Shown here: one piece after another, positions 27,102 to 41,449 of the stretch | Layout: each line of letters begins with the position of its first letter | Position numbering within the stretch: position 1 is the stretch's first letter | Origin: Lates calcarifer | Taxonomy: Eukaryota; Chordata; Actinopteri; Centropomidae | Direction of reading: 5' to 3' | Length of the DNA stretch: 64,000 nucleotides | Assembly: GCF_001640805.2 (NCBI RefSeq) | Contig: NC_066852.1 | Coordinates: forward strand, 12,426,194-12,490,193 | Made by a program: the position numbers and the translations under genes | The notes under the pieces: generated by a model | Database searches by the model: none | What the model was told of the DNA's origin: nothing | Seen by the model: the letters and a program-made list of their open reading frames with translations, nothing else

Positions 27102-27210
27102 TTATTCAATTCAATTCAATACAGTTTTATTTATATAGCGCCGAATCACAACAAAAGTCATCTCAAGGCACTTTTCAAATAAAGCAGGTCTAGACTGTAC
27201 TCTTTAGATT
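27102..27210 (+). repeat. percomorph interspersed repeat (TTCAA-TTTATATAGCGCC type)
   Basis: TTCAATTCAATTCAAT, then TTTTATTTATATAGCGCC, AATCACAACAAAAGTC and TCTCAAGGCACTTTTCA: a phrase repeated thousands of times in percomorph genomes (from memory). It supports the taxonomic placement. Right boundary uncertain. Confidence 0.8.
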
Positions 27211-30200
27211 ATTATAGTCAAAAACTTTCACACGCTAACAGATTCTGCAGTGTGTACCTAATGTTTATATTTATATATTAGAGACTACTTGTTATACCAA
27301 TTAGAAATAAAATCTCCTTATCCAGTGTTTGTAAACATTACAAAAGCAAATGAAGGGCTGAATTACATTACAGCTGAACTCTATAATTTCCTCACACACC
27401 AAATAAAACTTCCAACCAGAATTTTAAAAACATACCATAAATCACAATAAGAAATGACAATGCCCTGTCGAGAGGTGGTCGAGCTGCAACATGAAATAGA
27501 CCCATCTTCCCTTAGGTACCAAACAACCACAGTGACACATTACAGAATATATTGTTTGTTTATAATGTGACGGATCTAAGATTGGCTTCAGGGTGGTCAG
27601 GGCCAGCACAGTCAACAAAACAGTTCACATTGGAAAGGTAACCCATTAACAAAACCAAACAAAGAAAGTCAAAGAAAGGAAAGAAATCATAACATCAAAG
27701 AAAAAAAATATAGCAACTCAACTCAAAATTAAAAAAGAACAATAGAAAACTATATTAATAGAACTAACAGCCCACTGATACAAAGTCCATAAGGACAAAG
27801 CTATCAGCATGAAAAAGAGCGTAACTTACAAATCACATGTGAAGCACAAGCAAATGGCTGGTTGGAGGTGGAGGGAGATGAGTTTTGCCCTGCACAGCAC
27901 CATTTGGACTTTTTATAAATTTGGTTTTCATCTGGGAGGAGAAATCACCTGTGGGAGTCCTCACCCCATCCACCAGTAGCCTTTGTGGTCTGTTAACACA
28001 GCTATTTGCATGTAAGGTGACACACTGGGGCACACCTATCACACATCACTGACAGACAAAACAGATGCTATATTAAACACACAACAAAATACGACCACAG
28101 ATGTAACAATGTAATATGTTCTACATGTACAAAATGTAAGGGAGATTTTTGTCACATTGCAGCCTGTTTTCTTCATTCTAAATTATGTCAAAGCTTGATG
28201 ATCCTCCTGTTATCGACTTCACTATAAGTCCTTGGTGATGGGTGTAGATTTAAGAAATGCTGACCTTTACTAAGAATCAGTCAGCTCAGGCTAATGTAAT
28301 TTCTTTGAATTAATAACTAAAAAAAATATCAACATTGCTACTGAGGGAAGATTTAGAATCTGCTACTGACAGTTTGTCACGGTGCAGGTACAGTAGCTCG
28401 AGTCACATCCTTGCCTGAGGTTATAGTCAATGAGCTGTTATTGTGTGAGAAAGGTTTGTTGTTAATTGCCACTTGTTTGCTGTCCCACATTGACTACGAC
28501 TCATTCTTTCAGACTAATTATTGCCATCTCATGGATTCAGATGATTGGCTGTCCTACTCCTCCTCCACAGCAGACATGTGTAACAGTCTGGTAATGTCTG
28601 TGTAATGTTTGGCATTTTCCAAACCAGAGTGCTCCGCTAGTTGTTTATTCAAATGACTTCAAGAGAGTAATGTCCAAAATGAAAAAGAGTAACTTGTTAG
28701 AGGTGTGGGGTGTGACTGCAGACTGTAGACACGACAAGGATACAGTGTCTGTGACATCACCCACAGGTTTCTGAAGGGAGGTTTTCAAGCCTGGATTTGG
28801 GTTTGCCAGTTCAAATTTGGGGAAAAGGGGAGGCGGTCTGTTGTGAAAAGCAGGAGTAAACGAGACTTACTGTGAGAGGCTGAGAGGCCTGTCAATCAAA
28901 TTAAGACATTCAGAGACTTTTTTTTTTTTTTTGCCTCGGATTGCTTTTCATCTGACGATTGAATATTCATTATCTGATACTACCAAATCCAGTCCAGCAT
29001 TTAAGTTAAAAAAAAAAAAAAAAAGATAATATTAATAATAAGTATGTATGTATTTTAACCCATCATAACCTTTTAAATGGTAAAACATTTTAAATGTGTG
29101 ACATCTCAAACAGCATTAACTGCATTAAGAAAATCTAATGGTTGGTGCTTAAGCTTTTTACCTGTAGTTATGATTTTGCATCTCACCAGATAATTTTATC
29201 ATTTTTACTTTAACAGTATGATTTGATGCAATCACATAATACTGGGTTGTAACATTCTAATAAGAACAGTAGATAATAATGGTGTTGAATGTAGTCATTT
29301 TGTCATTTTTCCTTCTTTGCTTTGCTTTGTTGATTATTATTTCGTCTGGAAGTTGCCCAGATTGCTTGCACAAGCTTTCTGCATGATTCACTGAGACATT
29401 TTATGCAAATCAAGTTGTGGCAAAATATGCCCCCCAAAATAGTAGTCGAACAGACCAATCCAAATTCAATCACAGTTGAAGCATGCTTTGCACACAGATG
29501 GAATGGCCTCTTCCTCACGTGCTTGGCTTGTTGGCTGCTTTGCCTGCTGAGGTCCTGCAGCAACAATCTCAGCCAAACGGAGCAAATGGCACAGTCTTTT
29601 AAATGACCTGCAACATAACAAAAATATTTGTTTTGTTTCAATAACACAGTTCAACTGTTTATCACACTATCACCTGCCCTTCTTCAGTGTCTTTATTAGA
29701 TACAGGTGCAGGCAAAGTCACTATGTTCCAGTCAGTTCATATTAATTCAAATGACAAAATATGGCCAAAGTATTTGGAAAAGCATGTCAACTTTTGCTCA
29801 GATGCTCTTATTTTTGCAGGCCTGGTTTTCCTGGATAAGTATTGATAAATCTAAACAATAAAAGTGTTAACTTAAAAACAAACAAACAAACATAAAACAA
29901 TTTAAGTGTCTTTTGAGATGCTTTTGTAGACTATCCCCTGTCAGCTGAAGTCTATCTATTAGGCCAGCCTCTCTATAAAGCTGGCATGAGTCTTGTGGCC
30001 AAGCACACCATTAACTGGGGAATTAGAAACCCTGAGAAGTTGTTAATCACCACAGTCATTCACATTCCACATAGACTCTACTCTGCTCAGGACCTCTATG
30101 AGCTGGGGAAGGGGCATGGTCTGGTGGAAGCTGGGCCAATGCTATTGGACCCAATGGTCTTTAATTAGAGGGAGAGCTTGGCAGGGACTGATGGAGGAGA

Positions 30201-31994
30201 AAGGCTCTCAGGATGTGAGTCCAGGGTGAGAGGGTTCACACACAAAACACTGGCTTTTCATCACTGCATGACTCACTCAGTTTGTGTGTAAAGTGCGGTG
30301 TGTGTGTGTGCGCAAGGCAGAAAAAGTGAGAAAATGTGTGTGCACTCGTACTGTATGCTTGTATGTGTGTGCACGTGCATGTGTGCACGTGACAGTGCGC
30401 GCATGTGTTTCTTACCTCACTGCTCAGGCATTCCAGTAGAGAAAGTGGTGTGAAGTGAAAGAGCGGCTCTCACAGTGTGGGTATTCATGGATCTGGCCCC
30501 TGTGGGCCGGTCCGGGCTCCAGTGTTCACAGACAAAGCCTCTCTAGCAGGACCCAGACACACTCACACAGAAAGGGGAGCAACAGAAGGAGAGGAACGCA
30601 CGAGAGGGGGAGAAAAGGTAACAAGGGGAGAGAAAATGGAGAAGGGGTGGGAGGGGGCCAGTGGGAGAAGGTCTGTGAGGCAGCTCCCATTCCTCCAAGA
30701 ATGCAGGTGTGATGGCTTGCCATGTATAACTGGACAAACCAAACCTGCTCCGCTTTGATCCAGAATCTGATGTTTTTATGATAAGCCTCAGAAATGACAC
30801 TTGGTTATTAAGTCATTAAGTAAGACTTTGTCTTTCTGAATATTATGTCCCAAATTCCAGACTTCTGGTTATAACAGAGATTCTTTGCAGCACCTCTCGT
30901 CTGTACTGTAACTTTACAATAAGAAAATGTGATATTTGAACACTTGCACACCCCCCACCCTCCACCACCTTTATTCTTTTTTTTTCTCCTTACTGCTGGC
31001 TTAGTCCATGAATCTATCCTACTCTCCTCCTGGGGAACAGGCGCCACCCTCTCTTTTTACATCAGCCAATCCCGTCCCTCTCTTCCACTGCTCTCTACTC
31101 CCTCTAGCATTAAGCCAGCAGCTTGAGCTCTTAGGATTCCATGAGAGTTTCTTCCACTTGGCCGTTCGTCACTGTTCCCCCTGCCTGGCCCCTTCCCTAG
31201 ATCGGGTAGCCTGGTTCACTGTGTCCTTAAACAACCCGTGTGCATGTACAGGAAAGGGGCCCCAAACTGGGGAGGCCCATCTCTAACCCTTCGTTTTCGA
31301 AGAGACAGACTCGCACTGGAAAATCTCTATACCGACTTTTCTTTATTGATTAACTCCATGGTGTCATAATTACACAGTCTTCATTAACAGCAATAGTAGT
31401 GTTATTTATTAACATTGATATGGACATGTACAATGTATCTGGGATATAAGGATGTGATCTTTGATGATCTTGGCAATGTATAATAATCTTACCTTGAAGT
31501 ACATGTGCTTTCACACACTGACATGGACTGTCAGCTATGCAGGCTATTTTCTTTTTGTTTAAGAGAATGTAGTGAAGTACATAATTCTGAAATCTTTGTC
31601 TAAATGAAAACCATTTGTGATTCTTCGTGAAAATCTTCAGGTTGAGAAAATTAAATTAAAAATTACAAAAATTTGAAGTATTATTATTTGGCCCTGGTAC
31701 TTCTCTAGGTAGGCTTTTGTATTGAGTTTTGAACTTTTAAAAAGTATGGCAGATAAATGGCTTTATGAAGTCCAATTTATAAAGGCACAATAACAATTAA
31801 CAAAGGAAAATGTGGAGAAATTGTTTCTATTTTAGAGATATCTTTAATGTTTCTGAGGCATGCACTAAAGTAAATCACACTTTTCATTCAGATACACTTC
31901 TGTGTTTAAATTTAATCTATGTGGAACTTGGGCCTCTCATCCCTCCCTCTTCAGATACTGTGTCCCTTAACATGGGCCACCTGTCTGTTTTGAG

Positions 31995-32014
31995 ATGGAT
32001 GGATGGATGGATGG
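31995..32014. repeat. (GGAT)n short microsatellite
   Basis: Four to five ATGG units. Confidence 0.85.
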
Positions 32015-35000
32015 TGGAAGGAAGGGTGGCACTTGCTGGGATGAAACTGATGGGCTTGTCCTGAAGGTGCAAAGTTAGAAGGCAAGAGAGTGCAGCAGCC
32101 AAAAAAAAAGGAAGAGAGATGATGTGCCTTTTGAAGTTAAACTAATGATTTAGGTAGAAATATGCATAATTGGTTTTACCCTGAAAGGCAGACACAAGGG
32201 ACTCCATATACACAAAAATGTAATCTTTGATGGTTCCCTGTGTTCCCCGCTACGTAAATCAAATAAATGACTAAATGACTATTCAGTATACCATTGGTAA
32301 TGAATCTGTGTAAAATTGGAAAAAAAGGTACTTTATCATACAATATTCAGTTCATGTGACTTGAGAATGGTCAGTCTGAATCTTCCAGCTAAAACCATGA
32401 AAGCAGAGGATAATGTGGGGGTACTTGTAGTGAGACCTGGTCCAAATACATGGAGGCACAGGCTGCATATTTTACACGGAAATGCACTGAAGTGCACCCG
32501 ATTTGTTAGAATTCCTCTCTAGTGGAGTTTCTCCATCCATTTCCACACAAGTAATGTCTCCGTGAGCCATGAAATTACCAAACTGTTGCAGGCAGAAAAA
32601 AAGAAACCATTTCACCAAGGTCACTGCACTGGCACAAAATTAAGATTTACAATCTCATCTTAAAGTGCATGTTGCAGCTTCCTTCTGTGCTCACAGTATG
32701 TTTACATCCTAAAAGTTAGATTAAGTGGTATAAGGTGGTAAAATAGAGGTTTTTGGATAGGACATAAGCACACATATATACGGTATATATTTTGTGGACA
32801 ATGCAGAGGAGAAAGGATTCTCACACTGCTTGTGAGGAAAAATTGTGAAGAAAAATTAGTTATACAAGATAGAAAAAAAAACATAGTTAACAGTAGAAAG
32901 TGACACTAGGGCAGCGGCAGAATTATGTATTTGTTGTCAGTCTGATGGCTTCGTAGAATTCATTTTCTAAGATGTCAATGATGTATGTTTTGGCTACTCT
33001 GTAACTCGATTGTCCCATGTTATTCCTCAGAAGGTAAATGTGTCCAAATGTACAGTATCTGCTTGGTTCCCCTGCTCTTGGAAAACCATCAAAAATAATT
33101 TCTCAAGGCTGAATCTCAAATTAAGTGCATGAACCTACTAAAATGAGTCAAAGAGCATCTTTTGATTGGGTTTGATTTGCAGATGTTTTTGGGTTGCACT
33201 CCAAGTCTTGCACTGATTAGATTTAGCCTACATTTTGCTTTGTAATGCATGCATAAATGAAGCTGGATACTTTGTGGAAGTGCAGCTATTTAAAAAGGTG
33301 CATATTAAGTAAAATGTAAAAAATATATTGGTATTTCTTGGTATTTTATACTCTGCCATACTCTGTTTACAGAGGAATACCTATGCCATAAAATACCAAA
33401 TTTAAATGATCTTCCCAGCACAGTTGTGCTTCATTGACACCATACATGTTGTGGCTCCATCTTCAATCTTGACATTTCTCAGTCAGCCAACTCACATGGA
33501 ATGGATTTAATATAATGATACAGTTTAGGGAGTGAAACAGGGAGAACTTGACCTACAGGTGGATGCAGGGATCAAATCTTTGCTTGAGAAGCTACAGCAG
33601 TGCTGGTGGTGGTTTGAATGAGCAAAGAATATGGATGTTTGTTGCAGTGATGTTAAGATATCCTCTCTCTGCCTGAACCGAAGTATTGCTATGCTCCATA
33701 TTTAAAGATGCATTGTGTAAATTTAGGAGAGACTGAAACCATGGTTACAAATCAGTCATCTGTCAGTGAACAACTCTGTTGATTGCAGATGAACCACTGA
33801 AGGTCTTTAGAATAAAGTCTAAAATAAAGTCAACAATTACAGTGTCCCAGTTATACTTTTAACAGGAACATGAATGAATGGCTCTTGAGTATGGGGATAT
33901 TGAAAGCACAGCAGACACACTGTCATATGGCTTTATGATCCCTTTGACTCGTGATCCCTTCAAATCCCCGGTGACCTAGAGGGCACGACCCCGGCATCTG
34001 CCAGCAGTGGCAGAAGGAGAGGCAAGCCACAACTGTTTGAGTCACACCTAGACAGATGCTCTGTAAGATGAAGGTTTTTTCAGTGAACCTGCCCTGTACT
34101 CACTGCCACTGACTGAAAGTCTCACTGGGCAAGATGAGCCATGAGACATTGATCCTGATGTCTTTTGCTGTGAGCTAGACAAAATTATTTGTAGCAGACA
34201 CTTTAGATATTAGGAACCCCCCTGTAAGGATTATGTTTGGTCTAGAACTGCTATGAAATGTGTGTCTCGGTGTAAAATATGAAAAGCCTAAAGCCAAACA
34301 CCCCAATCCTGTAGCATTTGTTCAATATTGCCTAATAAGGGATTCCATTTAAAAGTCAGTAACAACATTACATTGTGTGAGAACATACAACGGTGTTAAA
34401 ACCAAGTACCTGCAGCTACCTCAGGGGAGCATGGTCACTTCGCCTGTCAACACACCATTGTGCTTATGCTTGTGAACCCAGACGTGATTTTGTGGAAGAT
34501 TTTGTTGCCGCTGGCACCAGCATTCAACTTGAAATGTACTGTAATTGACACTGTATGTCTCACAGATGGAAGTAGCAGGCCAAATAAGCATCATGCGTAT
34601 AGTTACACAAATGATGGAAGTTGCAGTGTGTGAAAATCCTGCAAAATGCAAAATTGCAGTGGTGGGTAGTAAATTTAAATCCAGGCTTTAAAATATCCCT
34701 TCAGAAACTTATTGGCATCATAGGCACTATGTCCATATCTTTAACAGTTTATAAGTTCATCTTGTTGGGTGGGGTCAGGCTTCATGAAGCCTAATAATAA
34801 AATCTTAATCATAAAATGGCAATAAATGTCCAATAACAACTGGATTTAAACAACCACAGGTTACTGATCATCAGGGAAAAGGAAAAATACTCAACACAGA
34901 AACCTGGTGGCACCCATTAGATATAAATGTATAATTAATTTATACTAATAAAACTAGATGAAGGTTTCTTTGAGCTCTTTTCTTTTTGAACATGCAAATA

Positions 35001-36368
35001 ATTTCTGAACATGTGAATAGTTTTAGGTCATGTGAATAATGACCTAAGCATTCAGTTTCCTCACACAATTTTTTTGTAGTTATGACTTTTTCAGAATTTG
35101 GGGTATCACTGGTGACACTTCTTGGCAGAATAGTTTGGTTTCTACTCCGTCGCTACTTATCTCTTTGTCCTTGCAAAACACATTTTCCTGCACGTCCACT
35201 AGAATTTAGATGATTTTGGAAGTCTTTTGAGGAAAATCCAATAGATGATTCAATTATTCATCTTAATAGGATCTATATTTAATCACCACAAGTAAGTGTA
35301 TAAATGATTATAGTTGTAATGTTTTTTGCTTGTTTTTTGCTTGTTCATCTTAACCTTTTAATACAATTCTGGTGTTGTTGCTACACTGACTCCTGCACTG
35401 TACGGGGTCTAGGTTTATAAGAGTTGTTAAATATAGTGTACATTTTTCCTTTCCATGTACTATTTATGTGAGTGAGTATTGGATTTATTTGCTTGTGCCC
35501 TTATTGTGTGCAGCGGTGCATGAATGCGAGCTAAGTTTGATGTACGTAAGTGAAGCTGTTTGCCTCTTTCCTTCCTGTGTGTTCTGAAATCTCCTTTGCT
35601 GCAGACAGTCTGGGGTGCAGAGATGGAGGATGGTGTGGGGTGTGGGGGGAGGTAGGCAGCGGACATGGCGGCAGGCCAGAATCAATTGGCAGTGTAATGA
35701 GATGGCCTGGTGCCAGGTAACCATGGAGCTACCCTCTTTGCCTGTCTACCAGTGCAGAGTTCAAAATTAAACTGAATGAATGAGAGGGAGAGGAGGGAGG
35801 GGAACGAGGGCAGGGAAATAAGGGTCTGAAATGGCAGGAGTGGAGGGTGAGAGAAAGAAAGAAATGGCAAGAGAGGAGGGTGGCTGATGAGGCACTGTGG
35901 GCTATTTCTAAGCACTGCTGCAAAATTTCACTTGAGCCCTTGTTTCAGAGAAGGAAGATGGCAGGAGTGATCTCAAGATCTGCCCAGGGGTTTTTATACC
36001 TAGAAATATCTAGAAATATTGTGTCTGTCCATCTATGTTTTTTCTGTGCACTGCCAGATAAAAGTAGACATTTCAAGAAAAAAAACATGTGCACTTTATA
36101 AAGAAAGAAAAAATGTGGACTCCCTGACTTTTCCTCCATGATGTCCATGTTGAGCTGCTTCATTCATTGCTTTAATTTCCTTGTAAATCTCTGCATTACT
36201 TCATCCCCATTCTTCTAGACCCGCACTCTTCCTCCTGTCATGGAAGATGTGTTAATATTGAGTATTTGGCTGCATTCTTAAAGTGATTAGTACAAGCCAG
36301 TGGATCCTGCAGATGAATAGAAATTAAATAATTAATACAGTAATTAGATCTTTTTCTCCTTCCTACAG

Positions 36369-36484
36369 CCTTACTCCTGCTATGTCATTGCGCTTGCTAC
36401 TTTCTGCAAAGCATCTTTAAGAAGCTCTTGTACTGAAGCTGTTGTACTTTGTTCCGTGTCTCTGTTTGATGAATGCTATTTACT
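36369..36484 (+). other. candidate 116-nt noncoding exon
   Basis: The acceptor is CTTTTTCTCCTTCCTACAG ending 36368, strong; the donor is TTTACTG|GTATGT (GT at 36485), acceptable. No coding signal. Confidence 0.25.
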
Positions 36485-39400
36485 GGTATGTTGTCAAACA
36501 CTGCAGTACAATTCAATCATGATTAGTATCATGATTAGAATACTTATAAACTCATATGAGAGCATCATATTGATATTATAATAATGTTGCAGGAAAAAAG
36601 TTATTAAAAGTTTATGATTTCAATATACTATTCATATTTATTAATTTAAGTGTGTGAAGAGGAAACCAAAGTTTAACTTAAATGTTTATCTATATGAATT
36701 AAGCGAGATTAATGCAGGATGTTTTATGGTGCTTTTTCTCTAGAGGTGAAAGTTAATAATAGTCATGACTAAACATACAGATTGCATACTGTGTTGCGTG
36801 AGTAAGGGCTGGAGTGCTGCTTATCCTGGTATGACCTTTGCTTTTAAAGCTGTCTTACGTTTGTTTTTTTAATCAGTGGTATTCCAAGTGAGGGAGAGTG
36901 TGTTATACTACCAGTCTGTCTGTACAGTGACATGCATGTTCAGCAGTGGGCCTCATGGCCTGTGAAAAAACACTCAGGCACTCTCTCTGCTGAAACGACC
37001 CAGACTTTGAGAGTTTTGAGTGCACGTTAAGAGAGAGACGAGACAGTGGGCCAAGATGTCTGTGGTGTGGATTAATGGGGAGGACTGGAGAAAGGGTGCC
37101 GCAGTTGTGCGTGAGCAGAATATTTGATGGGGGAAGAGAGAGGAGGGAACAGAGAGGGACAAGCAACTGCTAGAGATGGGTGAGATGAAAGGGGGGAAGG
37201 AGATAAAAATGGACTGAAACATCAAGAAACAAAGATGTATGAGCATGAATGAAAATGTACAGTAATAAATACTGCTGCTGTCTTGTGTCTCCCACTGGTG
37301 CTTTATCCTGCTCTCTTGTCTGATTGCACTCTACAGTGCAGGCTTTTTACACATTCATTCTGTTGCACTGGGGTGACTATCTACATGAAGGCCTTCTTCA
37401 CAGACAGCTGAAATATACACCTCAATCAAGTTCAGTTCAAGATATCTCTAAAGACAAGGTAGAAAACAAAACCAGGGCGCAAAGCAAGTTGATGTTTTTG
37501 CGAGCACACTGAGATTAAGTATGCTTTATTGAGTGCTCAAGATCTTTGTTTACATTTACAACAAATTTTAATGCTTAAAGCTTCTGAGACATACTGTAGG
37601 CACACCTGTACCCATTATAAAATCACTTCTTATTTTATGAACTACATGCGTCTTCTCTTTTTGTTCCTCTAGCACGTCTCTGGCAGACAGATGGGTACTT
37701 CTAATGTCCTTATGTCTGCTTTTGGTTGGAGTGAGCAGCAACATTTTGGGAGACAAAAAGCATTTTGCTCGACGAAACGTTCCAATGGCTTTACATACTC
37801 ACCAGTATGATCTTAATGCTTTCATGAATGCATGTAATTTGGAGTTGCAATTAAGCAGATGAAGTACTGAGATATTATTGCCCCATTACTGAGGAGTTAT
37901 TTAAATATGAACACAGCTCAAAGTGAGTCTGTCCATCATACTGTACCTATTTGACAAATGCTAGTCAGCTAATTTTTTTTTTTTCACAGCTTTTACCTGC
38001 ATCCATCCTTTATGTTTCTGAACTCTGAGCACTGGTAGATTTCAGAGGTGTTGCTGTAGGTTTAAGTTGCTTGTTGTGCAAGTTCCTCGGATGATAGAGT
38101 AGACAGGCTGGAGTGTGGGCGGTTATCTGGTGTTTTGACTGCTGTATTCAAACAATTAAAATCAGCCATTTGCAGTACCTGCCCCCTGGGATGCTAAATC
38201 TTCCCTCGTAGGTACGCAGAAAAGGATTGTGATTTTCATTAAAATGCCAATAGACAAGAACCACATCTGAAAGAGGAACATAACTGAACATGTTTGTACT
38301 TGGGAAAGCACCAGCTGCCCAGCAGTCACTTGGTACCAATGACTAGCCTGGTGACATGTGTATGTTTTGGTAGAAACTTTCCCCAATAAAAATGCAGTGA
38401 TGACACAGCCTCAGCACAAATATAGAATTACCAAAGCAGTAAAATCACTGACAGTTACGAGAAGAAGGTAAATTATTGATGCTGGTTGTAGCATCTCCTG
38501 GAATCTTCCTTTTATCAATATGAGATGACATTGTGTAATTGGGCATTTAAATTGCTTAAACATATTATAATACATAATAGGACATCCATGGGTTTTAATC
38601 CAGTAGGGTAATAAAGATTTTAAAGACGTATCAAGTTCAAATGTGCTTTTCATTTCAATATAAAGATTACAATTGAAATGAAAATTGAGCTTTTTCAATG
38701 AATGTCAAGACAGACTAAACATAAAAAGCATCTCATGTGTATGAGTTCATCAAAATCTTGAGTGCTATAAAAGACCTGGGTAATAAATTCACCTTGTGGT
38801 AGAGCAGTGTGAAGGAATTTTAAGTTACTTTATTTGGTTTATAGTGTCCGGAGGTCTGATGATGAGATTAAGCTCCTACAGTCTGGTATGTGTCTGTCTT
38901 AAGAACAGCACAGACCCTCATAAGGGCATGGAGTAAAAACAGAAAATAGGGACTGCCTCACAGTAAGACAACCAAGGTGAGATTTTGTGTGCTGTGTATG
39001 TGCTGCAGTGACACCATTAATAATGTTGAACAATGTATTAAGAGCATTTAATATCAAGAAATATAACAACATTGTAACAGTGTCGTAGCTATATCTGACA
39101 CTTACTTTTAAAGGTCATCCTGAACCAATAAAGGCCAATTCCTATAATGTCACTTACACATCCCTTAGACAAAAAGGTGTGGGTGGATTTTGTAATACAG
39201 CCTACCTTTATTAAAGGTGGCTGTCAGATGCAAAATTTAGGCCACCACACTGATGGGAGGAGTTAACATTTCATTTCTTTGCCAACAACTGTGCCTGTGA
39301 CGCCGCTGTAATAAATCTTTCCCTTGAACACTAGTATATCACTAAGTAAGTAAATTATTAGTTTATGTCCTCTTCACAGGAATTCACACACAAATTTTGT

Positions 39401-41449
39401 GAGAGAAGTGAAAGGAGGGGATGACCCATTTTTAAAATTTAGTGGATGTGCGACACTCCTACAGGCTACTGTGAGGCCCAAGATGGACAATAATGAGGAC
39501 ACAGATTGTAAGACGATAGTAAACAAATCAAAAAATCTAACCAGAACAATCAAATACAATGATAATAAGTGTTCCTCGGGGCTGAATTCTTCAGCTCAGT
39601 TGTCACTGCATTTTCTATCCTCACATTAGGTTACTGTAAAAAAAAATGTGGTAATGATTTTTTGCCTATTGTTGGCAGCCCACTTTTTCTTCTTCACTTT
39701 CCCAGGCTCTGAGAGTGGCTTTAAGGGGTTACCTTGTTAGAGGTTTGGGGTTATGCCCATGTCGGTCACTCTGTTTTCTTCAACCTTCTGTTTTTGGAGA
39801 GGCCCTTCTCTGTGTCGGCACTGTGACAGGGTTCTTGGCAATATCCTGAAAGTCAAATCTGTTCATTTAGATTCAAGTGGTGACCATGGAGCAGACAGCA
39901 GCCCATTGGCATGCTGTGGCAAAACTAGTATCCAGGGCACTTAATATCCTGAACCTAACATTTGTCCTTTTTTATAACACTAACAAGCTGATATACATGG
40001 GTGAATCTATGTGTGAATGCATACTCTAGTATTTCTAAAATATGGCACACACTCTGGCTTTGTGTGCAATTTATAACTGCTTATAAATTGCTTTAAAATG
40101 AGCTTACAGTTCTTCTGGAGATCGGAAATCAGGGTCAGAACGAGCAACACCCTGATGGGGATTTTCATGTCTTGCTTGAGGACTTTCCTAGGGCGACTGC
40201 TTACTGGTATGTGGCTTCAGTGAATACAAGAATGTTTGAACTACTTTAATCTGAAATCATGCCTCCAGCGTTGATGCAAGTTACTTCATTGGTGGATTAA
40301 TTTCTCCAATGTAGGATTGAAATATTTGGTAAATGAATATGTTTTGTGTGAAAATAGCAGAAACCCACATATGAATATTCTACCAGGAACAAGTGCTGCA
40401 CTGTATAAAACAGAGAGCTTATTGCTGTAAAGGAGGAACAACAGTATCAAGTGTATGGAAGTGGATTTCCCCCACCCTTGGGTTTTTGCAATGGGAAAAA
40501 CCAGGATGGGCTCACGTAAAATAATCTTACCCAGTTGCATCATTTCTTTATTAAATAGGGAGATCCGAGAATAAAATTCTTGTCCCTTTGAATGTCAGCA
40601 GTTGTCTTTCAGCATGTTGTTGCTTTGTTGTTGAATTAATCTGGTTTTATTGGAGCTGTAGCAACACATTTCCCTTTGCAATGCAGTAAGCCATCCTTAT
40701 AATCAATGATGTGTCTATGTAGGCATAGCACATGTTCTGAGGTCTGCTTAAATTTCTTTTCTTTTTCTGCATTTTAGAAGCTTTTTAGTTACATGCAGTC
40801 TTTGGCTGTACCTTGAATCTGCAGAGCCTTTCAATGAACATGGGAGCAAAGAGACAAGGAACTGAATTGGCCCATGGATAGAGCCTTGAGATGCTCCACT
40901 AGATGTAGATGAGGATGTAGTACTTCTGCAGCTGCAGCCTGGCTATTGAAGTGCGCACTGTACTAGTGTGACGTCCAAAGTGGTGCTAAGGTTGAGTACA
41001 ATGAGAAATACCTACTAGAGGAGTCCATTCAAGTATATCAGCCTTTATAGTAAATGTTCTATAATGACTTTGAGAGACAGGTTTGTATATAGTGTCTATA
41101 ATTGGAGGATTATGTGGCTGTTTGAAGGACAACAAAGTGAGACATTATTTACTGAAAAACCAAGGCACACAGATTGAAAAAATGATAAAGAGGAAATTAG
41201 AAATTATAATCTTGGCATGCTGAAAATAACAACCACAGCCATAGAGATAAAACAGTAACCCCCCAATAATGGATATATACATTTTTTTCTCTTTATAAAT
41301 ACAAAATATAGGAGGACGACACATTCAGACAGATGACAGTGCAGAGCATCAGGATGTGGGCATGTGGGAGACACACAATAAGCCATATCAGCCTTACTCG
41401 TTTACAGTTGTAGCCGTCCCCTGCATGGTGGGCCAAGTAGAGTTTCTTA
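36485..41449. other. intron-like AT-rich DNA
   Basis: No gene, named repeat or convincing exon found. A purine-rich patch lies at 37085-37205. A TATAAATA at 41294-41301 lies about 150 bp left of the promoter-like block and is noted there. Confidence 0.45.

Larger units (their letters stand above)
21414..36368. other. long intron-like stretch with interspersed and simple repeats
   Basis: No gene supported. The longest frame (23190-23648, 152 codons, +) has no domain, ribosomal context or splice support and reads as chance. Structured items inside are listed separately: A29 tract, fish repeats at 23944-24172 and 27102-27210, a GT microsatellite at 26121-26216, and a T19 tract. Purine-rich patches lie at 30570-30660 and 35770-35890. 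Confidence 0.5.

Noticed and set aside
33330..33400. Short inverted repeat TTGGTATTTTA...TAAAATACCAA as a novel microRNA
   Set aside because: Only an 11-bp stem with a loop of about 36 nt; too weak for a precursor.
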